A stretch of DNA of 64,000 bases from Micavibrio_A sp964539025. Lineage in GTDB: Bacteria > Pseudomonadota > Alphaproteobacteria > Micavibrionales > Micavibrionaceae. Positions 9,192 through 18,004 of the stretch are shown one piece after another; the first letter of the stretch is position 1, and the number at the start of each line of letters is the position of its first letter. Under the pieces are notes generated by a model that was given only the letters and a program-made list of their open reading frames with translations, ran no database searches and had not been told where the DNA came from. The stretch covers positions 19,618 to 83,617 of the forward strand of contig CAZIFA010000008.1 in the NCBI GenBank assembly GCA_964539025.1, given 5' to 3'. The translations under genes were made by a program, and so were the position numbers.

Positions 9192-9845
9192 TTATTCATC
9201 ACAGCATTCTGTTTTCTCATGATCATCATTCTTATGGGATTTTTTCATTTCACTTCTGCTTTGTTTTATAATCTTGATGGAACTATTGATAAATAAACTA
9301 GCCATTATCCCAGCAACTAGAAGATCCGGCCAGCCCGTTCCTGTGCCAAAAACGCCCACAGCTGCCAGCATCACTGCTACGTTTCCAATGGCATCGTTAC
9401 GAGAGCAAAGCCAGACCGAACGCACGTTCGCATCGCCATCGCGCCAGCGCATCAGTATCAAAACACTTGCTATATTTGCCAGAAGAGCCATGAATCCTAT
9501 AAGGCCCATAATTTCAGCTTTGGGCGTTTCAATAAAGAATACGCCGTAAAGGGTACTTCCCATCACCCAAAAACCCATGAGCAGAAGGCTAATCCCTTTG
9601 CCCATAGCGGCGAGGGAGCGGACACGCAAGGCCATGCCGATTACAATCAGACTGATCGTATAAGTGATGCCGTCTGCGAAAAAATCCAGCGCGTCAGCCA
9701 TCAAGGCTTGAGATCCTGATATATGCCCTGCCATCATTTCAATACCGAACATCAGGAAATTGATCAGAATGACGATAATCAACGCTCGCCGAAATTTCGG
9801 ATCGGAACCGTCAAAGCCTATGTCGTGTCCGCAGTGTGCGCCCAT
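9192..9845 (-). CDS. CDF-type cation efflux protein, transmembrane domain only
   Basis: 217 residues, six predicted membrane helices. The metal-site motifs of cation diffusion facilitators are present: DALDFFADG in TM2 (residues about 50-58) and SRNDAIGN in TM5 (about 148-155). The usual cytoplasmic dimerisation domain of about 80-90 residues is absent; instead there is a short His/Cys tail (HKNDDHEKTECCDE). It should export a divalent metal such as Zn, Co, Cd or Ni from the cytoplasm. It is the last gene of the minus-strand efflux block. A paralogue of the same short type is at 24905-25525. Confidence 0.85.
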   Translation of the reverse strand: MGAHCGHDIGFDGSDPKFRRALIIVILINFLMFGIEMMAGHISGSQALMADALDFFADGITYTISLIVIGMALRVRSLAAMGKGISLLLMGFWVMGSTLYGVFFIETPKAEIMGLIGFMALLANIASVLILMRWRDGDANVRSVWLCSRNDAIGNVAVMLAAVGVFGTGTGWPDLLVAGIMASLFINSSIKIIKQSRSEMKKSHKNDDHEKTECCDE

Positions 9846-9906
9846 AATTTAACTTTCTGTGAGCCTAAGTAAGTAATTAATTGTCGGCTTTATCATGTTC
9901 ATGGTA

Positions 9907-9928
9907 AAGATTAGATATATCTAATCTT
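9907..9928. promoter_or_regulatory. perfect 22-base palindrome
   Basis: AAGATTAGATA (9907-9917) followed directly by its exact complement (9918-9928). It overlaps the stop codon of the EF-hand gene and lies 62 bases upstream of the CDF start. Such a site could be a dimeric repressor operator for the CDF gene; there is no U-run to make it a clear terminator. Confidence 0.4.
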
Positions 9929-10436
9929 CTTTCTTAGGCGGGGCTCTGTAAGAGCTTGGAAGTTTTTCTCCATCCATACGGTATTCATCCTTTGAAATAA
10001 CACCATCACCATTCCGGTCGAAATTCTGCTGATGCTTACTCATATAAGCTCCATATTCTCCCTTGGAAACCGTTCCATCTTCATTTGTATCAGCGTTTTT
10101 AAAGCGGTTTTTCATACGATTAGTTTGCTGCTTAACGGCAGCCTCTCCATATGAATCAACTTTTTCAGTCTTAAATTTTTCTAGTGATGCTGCTGTTTCT
10201 TCCGGCGATAGAATACCGTCTTTATTGATGTCAGCTGAATTAAATTTTGTTTCGGAGCTACCTCGCAGTTCTTCTACCTGCAAAATACCATCCTTATTTT
10301 TATCAAAGGCTTTCATTTGCTCTGTTCTGCGATCATATTTTTTTTGTAAATATTCTGGGACTTCCTTTTTATCGTCTGCATGCACAGGCATAGAAACCAG
10401 AAGCAACGAGACTGACAAGAGTAAAAAATTACGCAT
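9921..10436 (-). CDS. periplasmic EF-hand protein with four calcium-type loops
   Basis: 171 residues with a signal peptide (MRNFLLLSVSLLLVSMPVHA). Four EF-hand loops are visible: DKNKDGILQVEE, DINKDGILSPEE, DTNEDGTVSKGE and DRNGDGVISKDE. It should bind Ca or another divalent metal in the periplasm. A strong GGAGG site precedes ATG 10436. It follows the His-rich periplasmic gene in the same direction as the RND pump, so it is probably part of that operon. EF-hand proteins are often seen beside metal efflux genes, but no specific function is established. Confidence 0.85.
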   Translation of the reverse strand: MRNFLLLSVSLLLVSMPVHADDKKEVPEYLQKKYDRRTEQMKAFDKNKDGILQVEELRGSSETKFNSADINKDGILSPEETAASLEKFKTEKVDSYGEAAVKQQTNRMKNRFKNADTNEDGTVSKGEYGAYMSKHQQNFDRNGDGVISKDEYRMDGEKLPSSYRAPPKKED

Positions 10437-10462
10437 CTATTCCTCCATTCAACGGGTGAAAA

Positions 10463-10975
10463 TTATGGCTCAACTTGAGAAGGTTCAGGATATAGTGAGC
10501 GCGTCAGTTTCTTTTGGCTTTCCAGAAGGTCAAGGGCTTCTGCTGCACCAGCCATATTTTTATCCTCTGCGGCATGATGAAAACGATCTACGGTCTTGGT
10601 CAGCTGATCGAGTGCCTGGGTAAGTTTCTCGCCATTTTCCTCTTTAACTGCTTGCGGATGGTCGTGCAAAGCGGCCACGGCAGCTGCCAGCTTTTCTCCG
10701 GCCTCATGCAGGACATCGGGGTTGTTATCCTTTAACGCTTGCCGCGCAGACGCGATAGTTTCATCAATCATCACCCATGCTGCATCCACTGTTTCAGGTT
10801 TTGTGACTGAAAAATGCGGTTTCTCATCATGGCCGTGGCCATCATCATGCGCTTCTGTGGCTTCATGGGCATGTCCGGCTTCTGTGCCGTGATCATGGCC
10901 GTCCGCCGCGTAAACGGGCGCAGATATTCCGGCAAGAGCAATTCCTGTCAGCAGTAGAGTTTTAAATGGTTTCAT
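10463..10975 (-). CDS. His-rich periplasmic protein (paralogue of 42422-42859)
   Basis: 170 residues: signal peptide to about residue 23 (ending VYAA), a His/Asp/Glu segment (DGHDHGTEAGHAHEATEAHDDGHGHDE split over residues 25-51), then a helical domain (WVMIDETIASARQALKDNN ... LHEAGEKLAAAVAALHDHP). The start codon overlaps the end of the RND pump gene by 14 bases and has a GAGGAAA site. The paralogue lies in the same place after the second RND pump, so it is a standing partner of these pumps, probably a periplasmic metal binder. No family name recognised. Confidence 0.7.
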   Translation of the reverse strand: MKPFKTLLLTGIALAGISAPVYAADGHDHGTEAGHAHEATEAHDDGHGHDEKPHFSVTKPETVDAAWVMIDETIASARQALKDNNPDVLHEAGEKLAAAVAALHDHPQAVKEENGEKLTQALDQLTKTVDRFHHAAEDKNMAGAAEALDLLESQKKLTRSLYPEPSQVEP

Positions 10976-13900
10976 AATTTTCCTCCTTTTTGGGTTTTGA
11001 GAACATTTTGTAAAGTGCGGGTAGTACGATCAGTGTAAGCAACGTAGCAGTAATCAGACCGCCGATGACCACGGTAGCCAGCGGTTTTTGCACTTCGGCG
11101 CCTGTACCTGTCGCCAGAGCCATCGGCACGAATCCGAGAGAAGCCACCAGTGCGGTCATGAGAACGGGACGCAGGCGCGTCAATGCACCTTCGACAATCG
11201 CTTCCCGCGTATCCTTACCTTGTTTCACCAGATCGTTGATGTAAGTAATCATCACCAATCCGTTCAACACGGCGATACCGGAGAGGGCGATAAAACCCAC
11301 CGCTGCAGGGATTGAGAAAGGCATGTCACGCAGAAACAGCGTGAGAATACCGCCAGAAATCGCCAGCGGCACGCCGCTGAACACAAGCAACGCCTGTTTT
11401 GCCGATCCCAATGCCGTAAACAGCATCATGAAGATCAGGAAGAAACAGGCCGGAACGACGATCATCAAGCGGTTTTGTGCGGCTTGAAGATTTTCAAACT
11501 GACCGCCCCAGTCCAGCCACAGGCCTGGAGCCAGTTTTGTCTGTTTGTCGAGGGCTTCCTGCGCCTCCATGACGAAGGAACCGATATCGCGGCCACGGAC
11601 GTTGGCTTGCACCACCACGCGCCGCTTGCCGTTTTCACGGCTGATCTGGTTTGGCCCTTCGGAAAGGCGGAAACTGGCAACCTCTTTTAAAGGCACGAAC
11701 GCGCCGCTTTCACCGTCCTCATGTGGCACAGGAACAGGAAGGTTCTCAAGTGCCGCAATATCCTGACGGACGTTTTCAGGAAGACGCACAACAATCGGAA
11801 AACGCCTGTCGCCCTCGAACACGAGGCCAGCTTCTTTACCGCCAACCGCCGCCGATACGAGATCAAGAATATCCCCGACATTGAGGCCGTAACGGGCAAT
11901 CGCATCTTTGTTCAGGTCAATATCGAGCATAGGCAAACCTGTAGTCTGCTCGACCTTCACATCCGCCGCGCCTTCGATACTGCGAAGAACGCTGGCAATT
12001 TTATTGGCGGCATCGGTCATGGTTTCAAATTCGTCACCATATACCTTAACCGCTACATCGCTCCTGACACCGGAGATTAATTCGTTAAAACGCATCTGGA
12101 TGGGCTGGGTATATTCATAGTTATTCCCAGGAACCTGTCCAACTGTCTTCGCCAATTTCTCAATAAAATCAGGCTTTGTCATGGACTGATCCGGCCATTC
12201 ATCATGAGGTTTTAAGATAATGAATGTATCGGAAACATTGGGCGGCATCGGGTCTGCAGCCATTTCCGCCGTGCCTGTTTTGGAATAGACGAATGCCACC
12301 TCCGGCAAGGAGCTGATGGCTTTTTCGACCTGCAACTGCATCGCCGTCGATTCTGAAATCCCCGTGCTGGGAATTCGCATGGCATGCATGGCAATGTCTT
12401 TTTCATCCAGAGACGGGATGAATTCCTGCCCTAGACGGCTTCCCACAAACAAAGAGAAGATAAAAAAGACGACAGCCGCCATCACAACAACTTTAGGCTT
12501 GTTCAGCGACCAGTTCAGCATCGGCGCGTAGCCCGACTTTGCTTTCCGCATAATCCGGCTTTCTTTTTCCTCAACCTTGCCTGTGATGCACATGGCAATC
12601 ATGGCCGGAACGAAAGTAATGGAAAGCAAGAATGCCGCAATCAGGGCAATGATGACGGTCATGGCCATCGGCTCGAACATCTTGCCTTCCACGCCTGAGA
12701 AGGTCAGAAGCGGCAGATACACCGTTATGATAATCATCTGCCCGAACACAGCAGGCTGGATCATCTGGCGACTGGCTTCGATCACTTCCTGCATACGTTC
12801 CTGCAAATTCAGCAAGCGACCCTCATGATGCTGGCGTTCGGCAAGGCGGCGTAGGCAGTTTTCCGTGATAATCACTGCTCCGTCCACGATCAAACCGAAA
12901 TCCAGTGCGCCCATACTCATGAGGTTTGCGCTGATACCCGCCTTCAACATACCTGTAGCGGTCAGCATCATGGTAATCGGGATCACAAGTGCAGTGATCA
13001 GGGCGGCGCGGATATTACCGAGCAGCAGGAACAGAATCACGACGACCAGCAACGCACCTTCGCCAAGGTTCTTCTGCACCGTGTGGATCGTAGCATTGAC
13101 GAGCTTCGTGCGGTTCAAAACCGTTTTGGCTTTGATACCTTCTGGCAATGATTTGTTGATCTCTGCTAACTTCATATCAACAGCATTTGAAACAATCCGG
13201 CTGTTTTCACCTTTCAGCATCATCGTCGTGCCAACCACGACTTCATGGCCGTTTTCACTGGCACTGCCCGTGCGAAGTTCTTTACCCAGAGCAACCATTG
13301 CCACATCCTTCACATAGAGAGGAATGCCGCCGCGTGTGGAAAGAACAACATTAGCGATCTGATCAACTGTCTCCAAACGACCATCGGCGCGGACGACATA
13401 AGATTCACCCTTCTGTTCTAAAAATCCTGCGCCTGTGCTGGCATTGTTGCGCTCAATAGCTTCGATCACATCGGAGAAGGTCAGGCCGACAGCAGCCAGT
13501 TTCTGAGGGTCGGGCTGAACATGGTATTGCTGAGCGTATCCACCGATGGCATCAACCTCGGCAACGCCTTTCACTGTTTTAAGCTGCGGTCTGATAATCC
13601 AGTCCTGAACGGTGCGAAGATACATGGCTTTCTCAAAAGCCGAGATCAAAACGCGGCCTTCCGGTGTGGTGTATTCCGCTTCCGGGTTTTCGTATTCAAC
13701 TGTCCACATATAAATCTCGCCAAGACCTGTGGAAATCGCGCCCATGCGCGGCTCGGCTCCTTCGGGCAAAGATTCCTTGGCTTGGGCCAGACGCTCGTTC
13801 ACTTGAGCGCGGGCAAAATAAATATCGACATTATCCTCAAAAATCACCGTAACCTGCGCGAAGCCGTTGCGCGAGATCGACCGTGTATAGACCAGACCCG

Positions 13901-14129
13901 GTATGCCCGCCATCGCAGTTTCAACTGGATATGTGACCTGCTTTTCAATCTCGTAAGGTGAAAGCGAAGGTGCTTCTACGTTGATCGCCACCTGATTATT
14001 CGTGATATCGGGAACGGCATCGATGGGCAGCTTGGTCAGGGAATACATCCCGTATGCCGCCAGCACCGCCGTAACCATCACGACCAGAAGCCTGTGAGCG
14101 ATGGAGAAGTTGAGGATTTTTTCAATCAT
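10962..14129 (-). CDS. heavy-metal efflux RND transporter, CusA/CzcA family
   Basis: 1055 residues, full length. It begins with MIEKILNFSIAHRLLVV (TM1). The TM4 region has LDFGLIVDGAVIITENCLRRL (near residues 395-415), the Asp/Glu pattern used for proton coupling in heavy-metal RND pumps, and the C-terminal TM bundle ends ATLLTLIVLPALYKMF. It exports metal ions from the periplasm or cytoplasm through a TolC channel. The gene lies between the adaptor and the His-rich protein. Cu/Ag or Co/Zn/Cd specificity cannot be fixed from what I see; neighbours with Met/Cys-rich proteins lean to copper. A 3' fragment of a related pump is at 23163. Confidence 0.92.
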   Translation of the reverse strand: MIEKILNFSIAHRLLVVMVTAVLAAYGMYSLTKLPIDAVPDITNNQVAINVEAPSLSPYEIEKQVTYPVETAMAGIPGLVYTRSISRNGFAQVTVIFEDNVDIYFARAQVNERLAQAKESLPEGAEPRMGAISTGLGEIYMWTVEYENPEAEYTTPEGRVLISAFEKAMYLRTVQDWIIRPQLKTVKGVAEVDAIGGYAQQYHVQPDPQKLAAVGLTFSDVIEAIERNNASTGAGFLEQKGESYVVRADGRLETVDQIANVVLSTRGGIPLYVKDVAMVALGKELRTGSASENGHEVVVGTTMMLKGENSRIVSNAVDMKLAEINKSLPEGIKAKTVLNRTKLVNATIHTVQKNLGEGALLVVVILFLLLGNIRAALITALVIPITMMLTATGMLKAGISANLMSMGALDFGLIVDGAVIITENCLRRLAERQHHEGRLLNLQERMQEVIEASRQMIQPAVFGQMIIITVYLPLLTFSGVEGKMFEPMAMTVIIALIAAFLLSITFVPAMIAMCITGKVEEKESRIMRKAKSGYAPMLNWSLNKPKVVVMAAVVFFIFSLFVGSRLGQEFIPSLDEKDIAMHAMRIPSTGISESTAMQLQVEKAISSLPEVAFVYSKTGTAEMAADPMPPNVSDTFIILKPHDEWPDQSMTKPDFIEKLAKTVGQVPGNNYEYTQPIQMRFNELISGVRSDVAVKVYGDEFETMTDAANKIASVLRSIEGAADVKVEQTTGLPMLDIDLNKDAIARYGLNVGDILDLVSAAVGGKEAGLVFEGDRRFPIVVRLPENVRQDIAALENLPVPVPHEDGESGAFVPLKEVASFRLSEGPNQISRENGKRRVVVQANVRGRDIGSFVMEAQEALDKQTKLAPGLWLDWGGQFENLQAAQNRLMIVVPACFFLIFMMLFTALGSAKQALLVFSGVPLAISGGILTLFLRDMPFSIPAAVGFIALSGIAVLNGLVMITYINDLVKQGKDTREAIVEGALTRLRPVLMTALVASLGFVPMALATGTGAEVQKPLATVVIGGLITATLLTLIVLPALYKMFSKPKKEENYETI

Positions 14130-14156
14130 GGTCTTATACTTTCTTAGCGTTCGCTC

Positions 14157-15443
14157 TTAATGTTCATGTTCTGCTTCTGATTTTCCCAGTTCGGCTTTGA
14201 GCGTGAAGGTGCCACTCACAGCCACAGGCTCACCAAAGGCTACGCCGGAGACGATTTCAATATGGCGGCTGTCTTCACGGCCCGTCATCACATCGCGCTT
14301 TTCAAAACCCTTATCGTTACGAACGAACACAACAGGCTTCCCTTCAATCGTCTGGATAGCTTCTTTTGGGATGATCAGGTCAGTATCCTGCGCGGAGGTC
14401 GCAATCGCGGCAGTGGCGAATTCACCAGGACGCCATTTTCCATCCGCGTTTTCCAACTCGATAATCGCTTTGGCTGCGCGGGTTTCAGGATCGATAGCGG
14501 GGCTGACGAAAATCAGCTTGCCCTCGGTTTTACCACCACTGCCCGCGACATTGGCTATTTGACCTTCTTTGACGAAGGGTAGATCGCCGGGGGCAATCGC
14601 AGTTTCCACCCAAACCACGCTTAAATCAGCGACTGAGTAGGCAGAATGCGTTGCGTCAACATATTCGCCCAGCGTTAATTCACGGGCAATAATCCGTCCC
14701 GGCAAAGGAGAGCGTAATTCATGGAACCGCAGACGGTCGGCAGAACCTGCACTTTCGTAGGTTTTAATCATCGCTTCGTCATGGCCAAGTGCCTGAAGTT
14801 TCTGGCGCGTCAGATCCAGACGGATTTTTGCTTCCTGATGCGCGTTCTTCGCACTTAAGTAATCCTGCTCCGCCGTGATTTTCTTGTCCCACAAGCCTTT
14901 CTCGCGGTTGAATGTAGTGCGGGCAAGCTCTTCGGCACGTTTAGCGGCAAGATAATCTGCAACCGATTCCGCCATTTCACGGCTTTCGATCAAAGCAAGC
15001 ACTTCGCCTTTTTCAACCGTATCGCCTAGGTTCTTTTTGGCTTCGGTCACGGTTCCACCCACTTTAGGAACAATCTGCGCCATGCGGTCGGCGGCAGCGA
15101 CGATCTTGCCGGGGACAGAAACTTCCCGCGCCAGCTTACCGGGACCGACAGCCGCGACTTTGATACCCGCAGCGGTGATCTGCTCCGCGCTTAAGCCGAT
15201 CACACCTTCGGCATGTTCACCTTCTTCACCCCCACCATGACCATGCTCGTCTTCATGGCCGTGGCCATGCTGTTCTTCCTTGCCTTCATCGTGCTTTTCT
15301 TCGCCTTCCTCATGGCCGTGACTATCGCCATGCCCTTCGGCAGCGTGACTTGGCGCAGCACTATAATTCCAAGCAAACGCGCCGGAAAGGCCGATAACCG
15401 CAACACCTGTCAAAAGCAGGGTTTTAATTTTCGATTGTTTCAT
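14157..15443 (-). CDS. RND periplasmic adaptor (CusB/CzcB family)
   Basis: 428 residues from ATG 15443 (MKQSKIKTLLLTGVAVIG), chosen because a signal peptide follows and an AAGGAAAAT site precedes it; the start lies inside the 3' end of the tolC gene. After the signal peptide comes a long His/Glu/Gly metal-binding stretch (about residues 35-85). Then follow barrel-sandwich and helical-hairpin domains (VPGKIVAAADRMAQI, VEKGEVLALIESREM) and the membrane-proximal domain. It links the RND pump to the outer membrane channel and may deliver metal through its His-rich N-terminus. Confidence 0.9.
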   Translation of the reverse strand: MKQSKIKTLLLTGVAVIGLSGAFAWNYSAAPSHAAEGHGDSHGHEEGEEKHDEGKEEQHGHGHEDEHGHGGGEEGEHAEGVIGLSAEQITAAGIKVAAVGPGKLAREVSVPGKIVAAADRMAQIVPKVGGTVTEAKKNLGDTVEKGEVLALIESREMAESVADYLAAKRAEELARTTFNREKGLWDKKITAEQDYLSAKNAHQEAKIRLDLTRQKLQALGHDEAMIKTYESAGSADRLRFHELRSPLPGRIIARELTLGEYVDATHSAYSVADLSVVWVETAIAPGDLPFVKEGQIANVAGSGGKTEGKLIFVSPAIDPETRAAKAIIELENADGKWRPGEFATAAIATSAQDTDLIIPKEAIQTIEGKPVVFVRNDKGFEKRDVMTGREDSRHIEIVSGVAFGEPVAVSGTFTLKAELGKSEAEHEH

Positions 15444-16758
15444 TTTTATTTTCCTTGTTGTTATGTTGTTCAGCATGAAGGGCTGTTATGCGCTCAATCG
15501 CGGCGCGTTGACGGTGATAATCCAGAACCGCTTCGTTGAATTGCTTGCGGGCATCGAACAATGTCCGCTGCGCGTCCAGCACTTCGAGATATCCGAATTT
15601 CCCCGCATCATAGCCTGCGCGAGCAAAACTGAAAGCTTCCTCGGCTCCTGGCAGAACAGCGGTTTTAAGGGTGCTGGCTTCACCGTATGCGCTTGTGAAA
15701 TCGCCGTAGATTGCGGTGAGTTGCGTATCCAGAGAAAGATGCGCGCCCCGCTGATCCAGCATCGCGGCATTCAAATCATGCCCCGCACGTTCAACGCCCG
15801 CACGGTTCAGGTTGAACACAGGAAAAGGAATTGAAACGCCCGCGACAAACGCCTGAGAGTTATCTTCCCTGAAATCTCTGACACCAAAATTGAAGGTAGG
15901 ATCGGGAACGACATTCGCTTTTTCCAGAGACAATCCGGCTTTGGCCTGATTCACATCGGCATCAAAACTTTTAACATCCGGCGTTTGCGGCAAACGGGTA
16001 CGATAGGTTTCCAGAGGCTCAGGTTCGCTTAAAGAGGGCAAACTATCCATTGCGACAGTAAAGTCGCCCATATCGCCACCCATCAGGGAGGAAAGAGCCT
16101 GTTTCTTTGTGCTGAAGTTCCGGCGGGCACGCTCAAGGGCGATATTACTGGCGGACAATTCAATTTCCGCCTTGTTCTTTTGGATCGACGGTTCTTTTCC
16201 GGCCTGCACCTTGGCGGCGACGCTGTCGCGCACTTCCGTAGCGAGATTGCGCTCTTCCTCCAGAATGGAAACTTCCAGTTGCACTGCTGCAAGCTCGGCA
16301 AAAGCGGTTGTCACATCGCGGATCAGATCAAGGCGCGCTGCGTCGCGGGCGTAATGAATTTTTGTTTTTTCAGCATCGGCCACACGCACACGGTTTCCGC
16401 GCTTGCCCGGAAGTTCCACCAACTGCGATATGCCGTAAGTGATTTCAGCTCCATCCAGACCATCATAGGGGCCGTCACCATAAATGTTTTCCGCTTCGAC
16501 CGATAATTCAGGATTAGGCAAAGCCCCGGCCTGTGACCGGCTGGCGGTGGCGGCATCGGCCCGCGCCGAGGACGCACCCAGAACGGGGGATTTTTCCAAC
16601 GCCCATGCAATCGCCTGATCCAGCACAAGGGCGGCTGGCATGGCTGGTTTCTCTATCGCTGGCGGCGTAACGGCCTGTTCCTGAGCGGCAGCGGGAAACG
16701 CTGGCGGCAGCGAAACCGCCGCCAGCAAACCCGCCAGAATGAGTAATTTGGTTTTCAT
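15424..16758 (-). CDS. outer membrane efflux channel, TolC family (CusC/CzcC-like)
   Basis: 444 residues from ATG 16758 (MKTKLLILAGLLAAVSLPPAFPAAA), chosen for the signal peptide. Two outer membrane efflux repeats are seen (LDQAIAWALEKSPVLGASSAR near residue 45; LSLEKANVVPDPTFNFGVRDF near residue 280). It forms the trimeric exit duct of the tripartite pump. First of the three pump genes (tolC, adaptor, RND), following the DUF305 lipoprotein gene by 16 bases. Confidence 0.9.
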   Translation of the reverse strand: MKTKLLILAGLLAAVSLPPAFPAAAQEQAVTPPAIEKPAMPAALVLDQAIAWALEKSPVLGASSARADAATASRSQAGALPNPELSVEAENIYGDGPYDGLDGAEITYGISQLVELPGKRGNRVRVADAEKTKIHYARDAARLDLIRDVTTAFAELAAVQLEVSILEEERNLATEVRDSVAAKVQAGKEPSIQKNKAEIELSASNIALERARRNFSTKKQALSSLMGGDMGDFTVAMDSLPSLSEPEPLETYRTRLPQTPDVKSFDADVNQAKAGLSLEKANVVPDPTFNFGVRDFREDNSQAFVAGVSIPFPVFNLNRAGVERAGHDLNAAMLDQRGAHLSLDTQLTAIYGDFTSAYGEASTLKTAVLPGAEEAFSFARAGYDAGKFGYLEVLDAQRTLFDARKQFNEAVLDYHRQRAAIERITALHAEQHNNKENKNETIEN

Positions 16759-16774
16759 GTCTGGCTTTTCCTTT

Positions 16775-17353
16775 CTATTGGCCGCGTTTCGCCAACCAGT
16801 CACGCATGAAAGCGATTTCGCTCTCCTGTGCCCGGATGACGTCTTCGGCCAGTTTTTTTACTTGAGGGTCTTTCCCGTGGGCCAAGGCGACTTTTGCCAT
16901 GTCGATAGCCCCTTGATGGTGGGGGATCATACCGCGCATGAAATCAGCGTCAGCATCGCCCGTGGGGACCATGCTCATATTTTCATGCATCGTTTTCATG
17001 GCCGGGGCATAGATGTCGGTCGCTCCGTGGTTCATCATGGAATGATCCATGCCGGACATATCGTCTTTGGCTTTCGGGGCGCACATCATGCCCTTTGTAC
17101 CAGACATGCCAGAGCAGCAAGAACAACCATCTTTCATGTCAGCGCAGCATCCGCCTTTGCCTTCGGCCTTTTTCATCTTGCCGCAGCAGGCGCATGACAT
17201 GCCCTCCTTCATACTCATAGCTATAGGATTGCCGCCCGCCGTTTCAGCAGGAATGGAAGATTGCGGCTGCATGGTGGTGGAGCAAGCTGACAATGCCAGC
17301 GTTGCCAGCACGATCAGCGCAGGGCGCATAGCCCCGGATAGAGTCGTAGTCAT
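16775..17353 (-). CDS. Cys-rich lipoprotein fused to a DUF305 domain (module protein B, copy 1)
   Basis: 192 residues from ATG 17353 (MTTTLSGAMRP), with AAGGAGATA before it. Lipobox LALSACSTT (Cys near residue 22), then a Cys/Met/Lys-rich part (CACCGKMKKAEGKGGCC, CSCCSGM). The C-terminal half (about residues 120-190) is a DUF305 domain with the family signature RGMIPHHQGAIDMAK and Met/His metal ligands. The N-terminal part matches the short lipoproteins at 24568 and 47936 in lipobox, spacing and Cys clusters, so this copy is module protein B with an added DUF305 domain. Expected on the periplasmic face of a membrane as a copper or soft-metal binder. Confidence 0.85.
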   Translation of the reverse strand: MTTTLSGAMRPALIVLATLALSACSTTMQPQSSIPAETAGGNPIAMSMKEGMSCACCGKMKKAEGKGGCCADMKDGCSCCSGMSGTKGMMCAPKAKDDMSGMDHSMMNHGATDIYAPAMKTMHENMSMVPTGDADADFMRGMIPHHQGAIDMAKVALAHGKDPQVKKLAEDVIRAQESEIAFMRDWLAKRGQ

Positions 17354-17382
17354 TGGAATATCTCCTTGTTTGATTGAAAATG

Positions 17383-17423
17383 CGTAACGCAGTTCGAGCC
17401 GCCTCATTTGAGGCGGCGTTACG
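17383..17423 (-). repeat. intergenic hairpin between module genes A and B, copy 1
   Basis: Stem GCCGCCTCA/TGAGGCGGC (17398-17417) inside a larger imperfect stem CGTAACGC/GCGTTACG (17383-17390 with 17416-17423). Equivalent smaller GCGGC/GCCGC hairpins sit at the same place in copies 2 and 3, each followed by a TCA-rich leader and an AAGGAGAT ribosome site. Confidence 0.6.
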
Positions 17424-17457
17424 GATTTCAAGCCAAAAGGCTTAAACTCCGTTCAAA

Positions 17458-17838
17458 TCAAACGAAGGATTTTGGGGGGCGTAAAAGGGAGAAGAAAAAT
17501 TCGTCAACATACCCATGCATGGCCTGCGGATTAAGCACGGCAGCCAGCGGCGGGAAGTTGACTGAATAATTGGGAAGGCTGATTGCATGGGATGCGCAGC
17601 AATGGGTGCAATCCATGCATTTCGTTTTGGAAGACTTGCTCTGGTCGGCGTCGGTCTGCTTATCCTGATCGGCCTGATGACCGGGGCAATCCGACATGTC
17701 CATGCCTTGATCCATAGCTGTATTGGTTATCTCCACTTTCATAGCGGAATTGCAGGAATCTGGCCCAAAAGCATGCGCTGCGGCTGAATAGCCGCTAAAC
17801 CCAATTGCAAAAATAAGAAGCATTAAAAACACGCGCAT
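17458..17838 (-). CDS. small secreted CxxCC protein (module protein A, copy 1)
   Basis: 126 residues; start at ATG 17838 chosen by alignment with copies 2 and 3 (all begin with a signal peptide ending AAAHAFG) and because the predicted transcript starts there. After the signal peptide: MDMSDCPGHQAD, a short polar linker, CMDCTHCCASH, and a conserved C-terminus ending RPPKS. Likely periplasmic and metal-binding through its Cys, Met and His residues. I do not recognise a named family, although it is reminiscent of small copper-cluster proteins such as DUF2946. First gene of the minus-strand RND operon. Confidence 0.7.
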   Translation of the reverse strand: MRVFLMLLIFAIGFSGYSAAAHAFGPDSCNSAMKVEITNTAMDQGMDMSDCPGHQADQDKQTDADQSKSSKTKCMDCTHCCASHAISLPNYSVNFPPLAAVLNPQAMHGYVDEFFFSLLRPPKSFV

Positions 17839-17845
17839 AGTCATT

Positions 17846-17874
17846 AATATAGCATCGCAGCAAATAACTAACAA
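17846..17874 (-). promoter_or_regulatory. promoter of module copy 1 (leaderless start predicted)
   Basis: On the minus strand: TTGTTA (17869-17874), 17-base spacer, TATATT (17846-17851). ATG 17838 lies 7 bases beyond the -10 box, so transcription should start at or next to the A of the start codon. No Shine-Dalgarno sequence is present. The two other copies have the same geometry. Confidence 0.6.
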
Positions 17875-17961
17875 TTAGTTTTCATTAACTTTTTTAAATA
17901 TTTGTTCTCCTAATTATATATGAGCAGCCATTTCGTTTTCCAATTACCAAAGTTCAAGATA

Positions 17962-18004
17962 TTGACTTTATCATATATGTCCATATATTTAGACATATGG
18001 ACAT
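17962..18004 (+). promoter_or_regulatory. arsR promoter and operator
   Basis: TTGACT (17962-17967), 16-base spacer, TATATT (17984-17989). A perfect inverted repeat, ATGTCCATAT (17977-17986) and ATATGGACAT (17995-18004), covers the -10 box and the arsR start codon (ATG 17997). ArsR dimers typically bind such dyads and block RNA polymerase. The -10 to ATG distance of 7 bases predicts a leaderless mRNA. Confidence 0.7.
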
